In this document: positions 16,062-25,752 of the stretch, in pieces
How the letters are laid out: each line of letters starts with the position of its first letter
Position numbering within the stretch: the stretch's first letter is position 1
Source of the DNA: Clostridiales bacterium UBA2432
GTDB taxonomy: Bacteria; Bacillota; Clostridia; Lachnospirales; Vallitaleaceae
NCBI GenBank assembly: GCA_002342805.1
Contig: DDQW01000075.1
Coordinates: forward strand, 1-44,433
Direction of reading: 5' to 3'
DNA length: 44,433 nucleotides
The notes under the pieces: generated by a model
What the model was told of the DNA's origin: nothing
Seen by the model: only the letters and a program-made list of their open reading frames with translations
The model's database searches: none
Position numbers and translations under genes: made by a program

Positions 16062-16703
16062 TCATTGTAACCGTTCATAAAATTGTTCATAAAAATCACG
16101 ATTCGAATCATAGGGTCTTCTAAAAAACTTTTCTAAGACATACATATTCATCTCTTTAACTTTTTCTTCGCTATCCACTTCTTTCATATAGGCTTGCACA
16201 TTTTTTTTGAAATTGCGCCAAGCAAGTACAAATTCATCGTATCTATCGCCATCCGGATTCCCAATCCATTTTTTGACTTTAATTTTAGCCCTATTGGGCT
16301 TTACACATTCGTGGACCTGAAGAATATAGCTAAACCGATTATCATGGTAATATCGACCTAAGGGAAACAAACGACACACACTGGGTCTATATGCATGCAC
16401 AGTGCAGCGACCGTCTTCACCTAAACAAACACAACGTTCATCTTTACCTTCTATTTTCATATTTGGTAGTATAAGCAAATCTTCCACATGCATATTTATC
16501 TTCGTCAAGAGTAACTCATCAAAAGAACATGCCAATCCTTGCATCATTCGATAAATATCATAGGGGTCTAAAACAACCGAATCCCCCATACCAGTACAAC
16601 ATACATAGCAGTCTTTACACCCACCGGTATCTGCTCGTACCATATCATTTAGCTCATATATTTTACCATCTGTAATATCTTCTAACCGAACATTTCTTTT
16701 CAT
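16062..16703 (-). CDS. YkgJ-family cysteine-cluster protein
   Basis: A 213-residue protein with cysteine patterns of the UPF0153/YkgJ zinc- or iron-chelate-binding family: CKDCYVCC near the N-terminus, then CVCLGEDGRCTVHAYRPSVC. The family has no firmly known reaction. It is 14 bp after the DUF255 gene and probably co-transcribed with it. A good AGGAGA site precedes the ATG. Confidence 0.85.
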   Translation of the reverse strand: MKRNVRLEDITDGKIYELNDMVRADTGGCKDCYVCCTGMGDSVVLDPYDIYRMMQGLACSFDELLLTKINMHVEDLLILPNMKIEGKDERCVCLGEDGRCTVHAYRPSVCRLFPLGRYYHDNRFSYILQVHECVKPNRAKIKVKKWIGNPDGDRYDEFVLAWRNFKKNVQAYMKEVDSEEKVKEMNMYVLEKFFRRPYDSNRDFYEQFYERLQ

Positions 16704-16717
16704 CGTCTATTCTCCTG

Positions 16718-18679
16718 TCAGCATTCGTTACTAGGTTCTTTGCATGCAAATCCTACGCAACTATAAAATGTTCGTTGATTATTTTTTAGCGGATAGGTTT
16801 CACGATCTTCTACAATACGAATGACATCATAACCTATTGTCTGAGCACCGATTTCTTTATATAATTCATCTCTATTATCTTCATCGTCTAGAGCAATTTT
16901 TAACAACCGACTTCCACGTTCTTCTTGAAGCAGGGGTAATAAACCATAAGAACAATGCCCTGCAGCATTTTTTAAGTATTTGCCATATGACTTCAGTAAA
17001 TCTCTGAAAAGCACTTCATATTTTGCGTCTTCCGTGAGCACATAAAGCCGATACAAATTATGCCCCATAACACTATTCCCTGAAGGCGTTGCTCCGTCAA
17101 GAAATTGTTTTTGTCGCAGACTGACTTCTTGATTATCCTTAGTGCTAAGGTAAAAGCCTCCTTTATGGTTATCCCAAAATAAGGCTAAAGCTTCTTCCAT
17201 CATGTCTAGAGCCTCGTTAAGATATTCCGGCTCAAACATGGTCATATAGATCTCAATCAAGCCATCAATGTAATAGGCATAATCATCCAAGAAAACGTGT
17301 TTTCCACGTTGTTTACTGGCAATATGACTCACTAGACGTCCGTTTTCTCTCAAGTCCCAAACAACAAAATCTTTGGCTTCTTTTGCTAAGATTAAAACAT
17401 CAGGATCTCCATATAGCCGAGCCATATGGGCTAAAACAGATACAGCCAAACCATTTTGCCATGTAAGAATTTTGTAATCCAGTGCAGGATGTTTTCTTTT
17501 TTCTCGGTAGCTAAGAAGTCGGTCTAAGGCATCTTGCCACTTCTGGAAATGTTCATCACTCAACTCTTCCATTGCTATATGCAGATGATTCTTTTCTTCA
17601 AAATTTCCGGTTTTTGTTATCTGGTATGCTTGTATAAATTCAGGCGCTTCCTCTTCTAAAATCATTTCAATCTCTTCTAGGCTAAAGATATAATAGCCAC
17701 CTTCGACACCATCCGTATCTGCATCAAGGGCTGTATAAAAACCACCCTTTAGGCTTAACATCTCTCGGCGCAAAAATCCAACGATACGATAGGCAATTGT
17801 TTTAAAAACCGGATTACCATAGTATGCATAAGCAACATTATAACTTTTTAATAACAACAAGTTATCATAGAGCATCTTCTCAAAGTGAGGAATCTCCCAT
17901 CGCTCATCCACACTATATCTTGCAAACCCACCACCGACATGATCATGCAATCCACCGGCTGCCATTCCGATTAATGTTGTATTCACCATTTTTCTTAATT
18001 CTTGATCAGGATGTTCTTGTTCATAAGCCATTAAATACAAGAGTTGATGTGGTGAAGGAAACTTGGGCGCTTGACTAAAGCCACCATAGGGTGGATTGAA
18101 ACGATGCATTATTTCCTTTGCGCTTTTTTGGCAGACTCCTTCTTCAAGCGCTAAAGGTTCTATCTCTTCCCATTGATGCATCTGGTTTAAAAAAGTAGCT
18201 CCATTTTCTTCAATCTCTTCCGATTTATCTTCCCACTGATTTGAAATATGTTCCAAAACAGTCATAAATCCCGGTCTTCCCACATGATCTGTCGGAGGAA
18301 AATAGGTTCCTCCAAAAATTGGTTTAAGGGATGGCGTAAGCCAAACATGTAGTGGCCATCCCCCTTGACCTGCAATCTGAGTTACAATGGTCATGTATTG
18401 ATGATCTAAGTCCGGCCGCTCTTCACGATCGATTTTTATACTTATAAAATAGCGGTTCAAATAAGCCGCGACCGCTTCATTCTTAAAAGCTTCTTCTTCC
18501 ATTACATGGCACCAGTGACATGCATGATAGCCGATACTTAGAAAAATTACCTTATTTTCATCCCGCGCCTTTTGTAGCGCTTCTTCTCCCCACGGATACC
18601 AATCTACCGGGTTATATGCATGGGCTTTCAAATATGGTGATGTCTCATTAATAAGTTGATTTGCTTGATTTTTTTCCAC
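16718..18679 (-). CDS. Thioredoxin-domain protein of the DUF255/YyaL family
   Basis: A 653-residue protein with an N-terminal thioredoxin-like domain (NPVDWYPWGEEAL, CHWCHVMEEEAF with a CxxC-type centre) and a C-terminal alpha/alpha barrel like glycan epimerases (GGFARYSVDERWEIPHFEKM). Homologues include B. subtilis YyaL and human SPATA20; the reaction is not established. The GTG at 18679 is preferred because AGGAG lies eight bases upstream; a GTG at 18688 overlaps that site. Confidence 0.92.
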   Translation of the reverse strand: MEKNQANQLINETSPYLKAHAYNPVDWYPWGEEALQKARDENKVIFLSIGYHACHWCHVMEEEAFKNEAVAAYLNRYFISIKIDREERPDLDHQYMTIVTQIAGQGGWPLHVWLTPSLKPIFGGTYFPPTDHVGRPGFMTVLEHISNQWEDKSEEIEENGATFLNQMHQWEEIEPLALEEGVCQKSAKEIMHRFNPPYGGFSQAPKFPSPHQLLYLMAYEQEHPDQELRKMVNTTLIGMAAGGLHDHVGGGFARYSVDERWEIPHFEKMLYDNLLLLKSYNVAYAYYGNPVFKTIAYRIVGFLRREMLSLKGGFYTALDADTDGVEGGYYIFSLEEIEMILEEEAPEFIQAYQITKTGNFEEKNHLHIAMEELSDEHFQKWQDALDRLLSYREKRKHPALDYKILTWQNGLAVSVLAHMARLYGDPDVLILAKEAKDFVVWDLRENGRLVSHIASKQRGKHVFLDDYAYYIDGLIEIYMTMFEPEYLNEALDMMEEALALFWDNHKGGFYLSTKDNQEVSLRQKQFLDGATPSGNSVMGHNLYRLYVLTEDAKYEVLFRDLLKSYGKYLKNAAGHCSYGLLPLLQEERGSRLLKIALDDEDNRDELYKEIGAQTIGYDVIRIVEDRETYPLKNNQRTFYSCVGFACKEPSNEC

Positions 18680-18692
18680 AACTCTCACTCCT

Positions 18693-19676
18693 TTATCGCT
18701 TCTTCATACTGACTATTATACTTATAATAAGAATTATGCTAATGACTATGACTATAGCCAAAGGCCAAATATTACCCTCTTTTGAATCTAGCACTTCCTC
18801 TTCTATCTCTTTTTCAATAACCACACTTCGAAAACTTGTAACACCTGCATCACTTTTTGCAAAAAAAGTAATCTTATTTTTGCCGTCTTCTAAAAAAATA
18901 GTATGTATAAATTCTCCATTTTCGTCTAATTGAACACCTTGCTCGTTAATCGTCAATTCTGAACCATTCTCAATTTTACCGGTAACCCTCACTTGATTGG
19001 TCGTATATGTTTTCCTATATAAATCTTCATTAATATTTATACTCGGCGCTAGTGTATTATAATACGTATTACCACTGACGCGATATATGACACGATCTTC
19101 TCCTTCAAATGAAGCCTCATATTCATTGCTTCCGGATTCTAGGGCAATCGTTATGGAATCTTGGCCTTGAATGAGGTATGTATAAAGCTCCTCGTTAAGC
19201 ATTACTTCTAGCATATTCTCATTAATCGAATAATATGACAATTCCAATCGTGAAGATAGGGTCCCATTCTCTATGTCCCTTTTCAAAAATTCCCCATCCA
19301 TTAAATCAATATCTTTTCTTTTAAGTAGGGTAAACTGATTCTCTGACTTAACATACAAAGCAATTGACAGCGTTTCTATCTCTTGGGGATAAAAAAATAG
19401 AGCAAAGTCTTCTTTTATTGTTTCTTTAAGAATGGGCTCTTGTGTATTACCATCAGCTTCAACGATTAAAAGATATTCTGCATTTCCTCTTCTCGACTGC
19501 AATTCTTCCCAACGGACGACACCTGTTAACTGTTCTGAATCAATGTACACATAAAAATCATCACCTGTATCCCTCTCTTCAAATTCAATAATGTCAATAA
19601 TTTCTTCAGCATGAATTGGGTGCAGGAATTGAATCATAATAGAAAATATCAATAATATAAAAAATAATCTTCTCAT
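18693..19676 (-). CDS. Membrane-anchored extracellular protein with Ig-like segment
   Basis: A 327-residue protein not assigned to a known function. It has a signal peptide (FFILLIFSIMIQFLHPIHA), an extracellular region of mixed beta character, and one C-terminal membrane helix followed by KKR. Residues about 240-290 (GSELTINEQGVQLDENGEF, KNKITFFAKSDAG) resemble bacterial Ig-like or glucodextranase-B-type beta sandwiches. It is first in the operon with DUF255 and YkgJ genes. A role at the cell surface is all that can be said. Confidence 0.75.
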   Translation of the reverse strand: MRRLFFILLIFSIMIQFLHPIHAEEIIDIIEFEERDTGDDFYVYIDSEQLTGVVRWEELQSRRGNAEYLLIVEADGNTQEPILKETIKEDFALFFYPQEIETLSIALYVKSENQFTLLKRKDIDLMDGEFLKRDIENGTLSSRLELSYYSINENMLEVMLNEELYTYLIQGQDSITIALESGSNEYEASFEGEDRVIYRVSGNTYYNTLAPSININEDLYRKTYTTNQVRVTGKIENGSELTINEQGVQLDENGEFIHTIFLEDGKNKITFFAKSDAGVTSFRSVVIEKEIEEEVLDSKEGNIWPLAIVIVISIILIISIIVSMKKR

Positions 19677-19737
19677 GGATTCTCCTCTTTCTTTTAAGCT
19701 AAAAACCTTTGTGCCTTTAAAAATCCTTTATTCTTAT

Positions 19738-19746
19738 ATTATAACA
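19738..19746 (-). promoter_or_regulatory. Extended -10 promoter for the 16-19.7 kb operon
   Basis: Minus strand reads TGTTATAAT, a TGn-extended -10 with a perfect TATAAT hexamer and no good -35. It sits between the terminator at 19768 and the gene starting at 19676. Confidence 0.5.
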
Positions 19747-19767
19747 TTTTGACAACAAAATCACATT

Positions 19768-19795
19768 AAAAAAAGCTACCCCGAAGGATAGCCTT
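19768..19795 (-). terminator. Terminator of the sulfoquinovose operon
   Basis: Ten-pair stem (19772-19781 with 19786-19795, two G-U pairs) closed by a C(UUCG)G tetraloop and followed on the minus strand by a U-run. It is 13 bp past the binding-protein stop. Confidence 0.88.
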
Positions 19796-19807
19796 TTGAT
19801 TAAAATA

Positions 19808-21130
19808 TTACATACCAAGTTCTGCCGCTTTTTCAATTAATTCTGTTTCTAACATTTCAAGTGTTTCTTGTGGATCAACCCCACCCATACATGCTTCGAT
19901 TGCTTGATTGATGATTGGGTACATACCGCTGATCTCAACTTGCGCTTGCCAATCTTTTACATTTTCAGTAGGTGTGTTGGCAATCTCATCTTGGAACACT
20001 TCATATGCTGCTTGATAATCGCCGTAGTCCGGAGATGCAGCTAAACGAGGTGATAAGAACGGAACACCACCAGTAAATTTATCATGATTTTCACCTTTAG
20101 CCATAAATTCGATAAATTGAAGCGCTTCGGCTTCTTGTCCTGACTCTGATACAGCAGTCAATCCTTTTCCACCTAAAATCGTTGAACGTGTACCGCCTTC
20201 TCCTATTGGCATGGGAACCACACCCCAGTTAAATGCCAAATCTTGATAAGCAGCAACGAACCAGTTCCCTGACATATGAAAACCATATTGACCTGTTTGG
20301 AATAATTCATTTGGATTAGCAGCTCCTGCCCATACGGATGGATCTAATGTTCCATTTGAATTCATTCGTTGAAGTGTTGATAAGGCGTCTATAGCCGGTT
20401 GCTCTGTTAAAGCAGAATCTGTGTACGGTGTATTCCAGATTTGTCCTCCAAATTGATAAACCATTGGGAAGAATCTATGTGCTTTATTATCAAAAACACC
20501 TGGATATGCCACACCATCTGCGCCAATTAATTTTTCCATTTCACTTTCAAACTCAGCCCAAGTCCATGTTTCGCCTAATGTTGGATAATTCACTCCATGA
20601 GCATCAAGCAAGTCAAAGTTTACGAATAAACCGTTTGCAGTTACGTCCATTGGAAGTACAATCGCTTCGCCTGCTGCATTAAAATAAACATTTGTATAAT
20701 CGTCTTTATTAAATGCATCATCTAATGGTACTAAAAACTCCTTGAATTCTGCAATGTGGCCTTCTGTTGCTCGCATTAAGGCTGGTGACTCACCGCCACG
20801 GATCATTGTTTTTACTTTAGCTGAATAATCATCATAAGCTAAAACAACAAGTTCGATTTCTATGCCAGTTTCAGCAGTAAAGTCATCGATGATACCTTGC
20901 ATAACTTCACCTTCAACTCCGTCATTCCACCAAAGCATTTGAAGTGGATCACCTGATGGTTGTGCTTGCGCATCATTGTCGTCTGTAGTCTGAGTATCAT
21001 CTGTTGCAGTCGTATCTTCTGTTGCAGTCGTATCTTCTTGCGTGTCTTGCTGTGCATCGTCGTCACTACCACAACCTGCAAATAGAGACATAACCAATAC
21101 AAGTACCAATAATAAACTTAATTTTTTCAT
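19808..21130 (-). CDS. Solute-binding lipoprotein of the sulfoquinovose operon ABC importer
   Basis: A 440-residue MalE-like binding protein. The lipoprotein signal ends SLFAGC, followed by an Asp/Thr/Gln-rich linker and the binding fold with MLWWNDGVEGEV, YGFHMSGNWFVA and a C-terminal cluster (PFLSPRLAAS). Being last in the operon after a sulfoquinovosidase, isomerase and carbon-splitting enzymes, it is inferred to bind sulfoquinovose or sulfoquinovosyl glycerol. The sequence alone does not prove the ligand. A 116-bp gap with a hairpin separates it from the permease gene. Confidence 0.9.
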   Translation of the reverse strand: MKKLSLLLVLVLVMSLFAGCGSDDDAQQDTQEDTTATEDTTATDDTQTTDDNDAQAQPSGDPLQMLWWNDGVEGEVMQGIIDDFTAETGIEIELVVLAYDDYSAKVKTMIRGGESPALMRATEGHIAEFKEFLVPLDDAFNKDDYTNVYFNAAGEAIVLPMDVTANGLFVNFDLLDAHGVNYPTLGETWTWAEFESEMEKLIGADGVAYPGVFDNKAHRFFPMVYQFGGQIWNTPYTDSALTEQPAIDALSTLQRMNSNGTLDPSVWAGAANPNELFQTGQYGFHMSGNWFVAAYQDLAFNWGVVPMPIGEGGTRSTILGGKGLTAVSESGQEAEALQFIEFMAKGENHDKFTGGVPFLSPRLAASPDYGDYQAAYEVFQDEIANTPTENVKDWQAQVEISGMYPIINQAIEACMGGVDPQETLEMLETELIEKAAELGM

Positions 21131-21173
21131 TTTGTTCCTCCTCCAATTATATAATGAATAGATAAAGTAATTC

Positions 21174-21195
21174 TAGGTGTTTTTACGAGCACCTA
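21174..21195 (-). promoter_or_regulatory. Hairpin upstream of the binding-protein gene
   Basis: Inverted repeat TAGGTG/CACCTA (21174-21179 with 21190-21195), 10-nt loop, between the MalG-like and binding-protein genes. It could be an mRNA processing or stabilising element raising binding-protein levels; no U-tract follows. Confidence 0.4.
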
Positions 21196-21246
21196 ACTCT
21201 ATATTAAATGTGATAGATATCTAATCTAGCACAATAATATTAATTA

Positions 21247-22071
21247 TTAACCTTTCATACCACTTGTAGCTGTACCTTGAACAAACTGTCTTTGGAATAT
21301 CAAGAAAATAATAAGCATCGGAATCATTGAAATCGCTGACATTGCTAACATTGCATTCCAATTGACTGCATATTCTCCTGAAAAGTTCGAGATTGCTAAT
21401 TGTAATGTGTACTTCTTCGGATCATTGATTGCAATCAACGGCCATACATAATCATTCCATCTCCACATAAAGGAGAAAATACCGAGTGTAGCAATGGCCG
21501 GTTTGGCGTTTGGAATAATAATCGAAGTAAAGATTCGCCATTCACCAGCACCATCAATACGTGCACTTTGCATTAATTCATCCGGAATTGTTACTAAAAA
21601 CTGTCGCATTATAAATATTCCTGTCGGCGTCGCTGCCGGTGGAATAATTAAAGCCCACAAGCTATTATATAGTCCGGTTAATTTCAACATATCAAAGATC
21701 GGAACCATGATGACTTCAAGGGGCAACATGATTGTAGATAAAATAATAATCATAATCACATTCATCCCTTTGAACTTGAACTTAGCAAGCGCATAACCTG
21801 ACATTGTGTTAATAATAACCATAATCACGGTACTTATGATGGCTACAAAGGCTGAATTCAAAATATAACGTCCAAAATCGCCTTGTCCAATTGCATCTGT
21901 ATAACCTTCTAATGTCCATTCTTTTGGAAAAAATGATACACCTCCGGAAAACAGCTCAGCACTTGATTTAAATGAGTTCATAATAATGTAAAGTACCGGT
22001 AGAAGGAAGACTATTACAAAGAAAATAGCTGCAACATATAAAAAAACTGTAAATTTATTGGATTTTTTCAT
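21247..22071 (-). CDS. Sugar ABC permease, MalG-like (sulfoquinovose operon)
   Basis: A 274-residue permease with six predicted helices and the EAA loop (IPDELMQSARIDGAGEWRI, then IIIPNAKPA). It forms the membrane channel with the MalF-like partner, two bases upstream. Substrate inferred from the operon to be sulfoquinovose or a glycoside of it. The ATPase is not encoded here. Confidence 0.93.
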   Translation of the reverse strand: MKKSNKFTVFLYVAAIFFVIVFLLPVLYIIMNSFKSSAELFSGGVSFFPKEWTLEGYTDAIGQGDFGRYILNSAFVAIISTVIMVIINTMSGYALAKFKFKGMNVIMIIILSTIMLPLEVIMVPIFDMLKLTGLYNSLWALIIPPAATPTGIFIMRQFLVTIPDELMQSARIDGAGEWRIFTSIIIPNAKPAIATLGIFSFMWRWNDYVWPLIAINDPKKYTLQLAISNFSGEYAVNWNAMLAMSAISMIPMLIIFLIFQRQFVQGTATSGMKG

Positions 22072-22073
22072 GT

Positions 22074-22967
22074 CTAGTCAACCTCCCTGTTTAAAATAAA
22101 GTTAATTCCTGAAAAAATTGTTACGATGACCAACATGACAACACTCATTGCACTTGCATAGCCAATTTCGTTACCCATGAATGCTGCTTCATAGATATGC
22201 TGTACGATAAATCGTGTCGCATTATAGGGTCCACCACTGGTAAATGTTACCATCATTGGATAAACTTTAAACACTTGCATCGTTGCTAATATGATAACCA
22301 TCAAACTCGTTGGTTTAATGACCGGAAGCGTAATGTAGAAAAACTTCTGAATCGTATTTGCTCCGTCAATTTTAGCTGCTTCATATAATGTATGTGGAAT
22401 ACTTAATAATCCACCAATAAATATAATCATATAATATCCGGCTTTACTCCAAACCATGATAAATACAGCTCCCCACCAAGCAAAATTGGGATTTGTAAGG
22501 GTCTGAATACGACCGATACCAATTTTTTCTAAAATCGCATTAAAGATTCCAAAAGTATCACCAAAAATCCATTGCCACATAACACCGACAACAATAAATG
22601 AAATCATTACCGGCCAGTAGAAGGTTGCTCTGAAAAATGCTTTCCCTCGAATCTCTTGTATAATAATCATTGCTAACACAAGGGAGATTACATAAATCAA
22701 GGGTATTGTTACTGCTACATATTTCATCGTATTCAATAAAGCATCAATAAATTTCGGATCTTTTGTGAATAACTCAACATAATTATCTAAACCAATAAAT
22801 ACCGGATCTCGCAAACCATCAAATCGTGTAAACGAATAATAGATCCCCATAATAGCCGGTGTTATAATATATACCAAAAAAATGAAAAGGTTCGGTGCTA
22901 AAAACAAATAGGGCACACTTTTTTGTCGAAACATATACATGCCATAAGAACCGCGTTTATTTCCCAT
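22074..22967 (-). CDS. Sugar ABC permease, MalF-like (sulfoquinovose operon)
   Basis: A 297-residue permease with the EAA loop (IPHTLYEAAKIDGANTIQKF, then TLPVIKPTS). The ATG at 22967 is chosen because GGAAGGAG ends five bases upstream; the GTG at 22985 would lie in front of that site. The start lies inside the end of the APC-permease gene (11-bp overlap), so the importer belongs to the same transcript as the catabolic genes. Confidence 0.93.
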   Translation of the reverse strand: MGNKRGSYGMYMFRQKSVPYLFLAPNLFIFLVYIITPAIMGIYYSFTRFDGLRDPVFIGLDNYVELFTKDPKFIDALLNTMKYVAVTIPLIYVISLVLAMIIIQEIRGKAFFRATFYWPVMISFIVVGVMWQWIFGDTFGIFNAILEKIGIGRIQTLTNPNFAWWGAVFIMVWSKAGYYMIIFIGGLLSIPHTLYEAAKIDGANTIQKFFYITLPVIKPTSLMVIILATMQVFKVYPMMVTFTSGGPYNATRFIVQHIYEAAFMGNEIGYASAMSVVMLVIVTIFSGINFILNREVD

Positions 22968-24300
22968 AAGAACTCCTTCCTTCACTATTCATCTTATATA
23001 ATACAAAGCCTAAGATTGACCAAACTACAAGGGCTACAATCGACTCATTCGACAAAAAACCCGGTGACGTTGGTATAACTAAAAGCAAGATGAATATACT
23101 ACTAAAAATAGTTGCCATTAAACCAACAATTCGTTCCAATCCTTGACTAATCTTAAATGCCGTCCATGACGTATAAAAGAAAATAATTGCTCCACCTAAT
23201 GCTGCCATTCCCACAATCCATCCAATCACTTGTCGCCCAAAAAAAGGCGTTGCGGCAATAATAATGAGAATAAATCCTATTGTATGATAGGGTGTATCAT
23301 ACTTTTTATGTTTTAAGGAAAATCTTGGTGGCAATAATCCATCTTCACTCATACTATACATCACGCGTGTGGCTCCCATAAAGAAACTATTAACGCCTGA
23401 GAAAATAGCAAAAGCAAGTCCTGAGGTGACTAAAAACAATCCCGGTGTACCAAATAAATTTCGTATTGCTTCACCTGTTGCCCACCCATTATATCCTTGT
23501 AGGTCCGCTCTTGAAAAGGAAGATGCCGTTAATACAAGTAACATTTGATAGATAAAAAAACCACAAATTAAGGATAAGACCGTCAAAAAAATCACTTCTT
23601 TATATGGTAGCTTGGCTTCACTTGCCACCTTTGGTATATTGGAAACACCATAATATGCCCAGGGTGTTATTACCAAAATAGAGATGATTTCACTTAGCTT
23701 TATTTGTCCCTGACTAAAGTGAAGATTTAAAGGCGCCGCTGTAAAATCCATTTTTCCCAATCCAAAGAAAAAGATTGAAAAAACAATGATAATCAATGCA
23801 ACTGTCACTACATTTTGAACATGTACCACCGCCGTAACACCTTTTAACATAAACCAACTAAAAATCAAAATAACCAAAACACTAATTAATGCTTCTCCAA
23901 GTGTAACCGGATATCCAGCCACTTGATATAATTGAATAAAATCAGTATCTGGGTACAAAACATTTTTGAATATAAGCGCAAAGGACGTTGTATTTAATGC
24001 CGCTATACCTATAAACACAATAAGCAAAAACCATCCGACAACAAAGGTATGCTTCCTTGCAAATGCAAGTTTACTATATGAATATTCGCCACCCGTCGAA
24101 TTTGGCGACTTATTTAATATGATTCCATAACACGCTGCAATTGTTGATACCATGATGACGCCTATAAGCATAGCAACCATAGTACTTAATACGCCTGCCT
24201 CAGGTAAAAACTTGAGTCCGGGTTGCATAAAAGCTCCCCATCCGACCATTCCACCAATTGACAGGGTTAGTAAACCGAGTCTCGAAACTTTCTTCTCCAT
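22957..24300 (-). CDS. APC-superfamily permease
   Basis: A 447-residue membrane protein with about twelve helices and the APC start motif (SIGGMVGWGAFMQPGL, with NSTGGEYSYSKLAF in the third segment). The family usually carries amino acids by proton or solute exchange. Its place between the RpiB-like isomerase and the ABC importer suggests it exports the sulfonate end product (isethionate or dihydroxypropanesulfonate) or moves a related amino sulfonate; this is inference. The ATG follows a GGAGG site. Confidence 0.88.
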   Translation of the reverse strand: MEKKVSRLGLLTLSIGGMVGWGAFMQPGLKFLPEAGVLSTMVAMLIGVIMVSTIAACYGIILNKSPNSTGGEYSYSKLAFARKHTFVVGWFLLIVFIGIAALNTTSFALIFKNVLYPDTDFIQLYQVAGYPVTLGEALISVLVILIFSWFMLKGVTAVVHVQNVVTVALIIIVFSIFFFGLGKMDFTAAPLNLHFSQGQIKLSEIISILVITPWAYYGVSNIPKVASEAKLPYKEVIFLTVLSLICGFFIYQMLLVLTASSFSRADLQGYNGWATGEAIRNLFGTPGLFLVTSGLAFAIFSGVNSFFMGATRVMYSMSEDGLLPPRFSLKHKKYDTPYHTIGFILIIIAATPFFGRQVIGWIVGMAALGGAIIFFYTSWTAFKISQGLERIVGLMATIFSSIFILLLVIPTSPGFLSNESIVALVVWSILGFVLYKMNSEGRSSYGK

Positions 24301-24319
24301 GCTACCTCCAGGCTAACGA

Positions 24320-24802
24320 TTACTTATTGTCAAAGTTATCTGCTTCGATTTTTTTTACTTCATCTCGTGCTTTTTTCAAAAAGTCTTGTCGCCATTCTTC
24401 AAGTCCTTCTGTAAAATCAGTATTGAGAAACTTCTTAGCGATGTCAATACCCATGTTTTCTGCAATAATCCAACCACCCATGGTAAGTACATTTGCATCA
24501 TTAATGGCACGACATTTTTCTGCGGCATAGATACTCTCTACAACAGCTGCATGTACACCTTTAAACTTATTGGCAACAATGGCCATTCCCATCCCTGTTC
24601 CACAACATAAAATACCTTTTTCATATTCTTTATCTTGAATTTTTTTGGCTACAATCGGTGCAACTTGATGGAAAGGATAAGGTGACTCTACGTCAAGTGT
24701 TCCACAATCTTCAATCTCATAACCATCTTCAATTAAGGATTTTTTTACTGCCTCTTTTAAATAAAAACCTGACTTATCGGATCCTATAATTATTTTTTTC
24801 AT
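24320..24802 (-). CDS. RpiB/LacAB-family sugar isomerase with altered anion site
   Basis: A 160-residue aldose-ketose isomerase. The catalytic Cys (Cys67 in CGTGMGMAIVANK) and the NDANVL motif are present. Residues that hold the phosphate in RpiB differ: the His of the DH motif is Lys10 (DKSG), and the Arg after the GG/GS turn is Trp111 (GGWIIA). This suggests a substrate without phosphate. In the sulfo-transketolase pathway an RpiB-family isomerase is reported to convert 4-deoxy-4-sulfoerythrose to the sulfoerythrulose, which would fit here. The start overlaps the transketolase stop as ATGA. Confidence 0.9.
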   Translation of the reverse strand: MKKIIIGSDKSGFYLKEAVKKSLIEDGYEIEDCGTLDVESPYPFHQVAPIVAKKIQDKEYEKGILCCGTGMGMAIVANKFKGVHAAVVESIYAAEKCRAINDANVLTMGGWIIAENMGIDIAKKFLNTDFTEGLEEWRQDFLKKARDEVKKIEADNFDNK

Positions 24803-25752
24803 GCCTTCTTCTCCTTTTTTGCTAAAACTTCTCTACAACTATCCACAATATTTTTAGCTTTTAACCCAAACTTTTCTGCTAAAAAGTCTTGCATTCCGAC
24901 TTCTCCGAAGTGGTCTTTAACTCCGACACGTTTCATAGGTACCGGATAATTTTCACCTAAACATTCAGCAACGGCACTGCCTAGACCGTTCAAAATATTG
25001 TGATTCTCTGCCGTTACAATAGCACCTGTTTTTTTTGCCGCTTCGATAACAGCTTCATTATCAAAGGGTTTAATTGTATGCATATCGATAACTGTCGCAG
25101 ATATACCTTCTTCAGCCAGCATCTCACTTGCTACAATCGCTTCATGAACCATAATACCGCTAGCAATTATGGCAATATCTCCACCTTCTTTAAGGACATT
25201 TGCTTTTCCCAACTCAAAAGTCGCTCCTTCTTCATACACAATCGGCGCTTCCCTACGCAAGAGACGAAGATATACAGGTCCGTCATGGTCAACAATCTGC
25301 GGGAACAAACCGGCTAATGACACACCATCGACCGGTTCTACCACTGTCATACCAGGGATATTACGCATAATAGCAACATCTTCCATACTCATATGCGTTC
25401 CTCCGTTAAGCATAGCAGTTATACCCGGATCACTACCGATAATCTTGACGTTGTTTTTTGCATAGCTTACGCTAATAGTAATTTGATCACAGCATCTACG
25501 TGTCGAAAAGGCTGTAAATGTATGTGTAAAAGGAATCATTCCGGAAACCGAAAGTCCGGCGGCTGCACTAATCAAGTTCGCTTCAGCAACCCCCACATTA
25601 ACCATACGTTCCGGAAACCGATTCTTAAACTCATGGGTTCCACTTGCCAGCATTAAATCTGCTTCAAGGTAACATAATTTTACATTTTTCTCCGCTTCTT
25701 TCAGAAGCAAATCTACCATAATTTCTCGCATCCATCGTCCTGTAAGTTGCAT
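24799..25752 (-). CDS. Transketolase, C-terminal subunit
   Basis: A 317-residue subunit with the pyrimidine-binding domain (ERMVNVGVAEANLISAAAGL with the catalytic Glu, HTFTAFSTRRCCDQI) and the C-terminal domain (ENHNILNGLGSAVAE). It pairs with the N-terminal subunit to move two-carbon ketol units using thiamine diphosphate. The ATG at 25752 overlaps the partner's stop as TAATG and has AGGTGA upstream, so the earlier in-frame ATG at 25797 is rejected. In this operon it may split 6-deoxy-6-sulfofructose or recycle pentose phosphates. Confidence 0.94.
   Translation of the reverse strand: MQLTGRWMREIMVDLLLKEAEKNVKLCYLEADLMLASGTHEFKNRFPERMVNVGVAEANLISAAAGLSVSGMIPFTHTFTAFSTRRCCDQITISVSYAKNNVKIIGSDPGITAMLNGGTHMSMEDVAIMRNIPGMTVVEPVDGVSLAGLFPQIVDHDGPVYLRLLRREAPIVYEEGATFELGKANVLKEGGDIAIIASGIMVHEAIVASEMLAEEGISATVIDMHTIKPFDNEAVIEAAKKTGAIVTAENHNILNGLGSAVAECLGENYPVPMKRVGVKDHFGEVGMQDFLAEKFGLKAKNIVDSCREVLAKKEKKA

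Noticed and set aside
24320..24802. LacA/LacB galactose-6-phosphate isomerase of a tagatose pathway
   Set aside because: No lacC, lacD or phosphotransferase genes are nearby, and phosphate-binding residues are changed.
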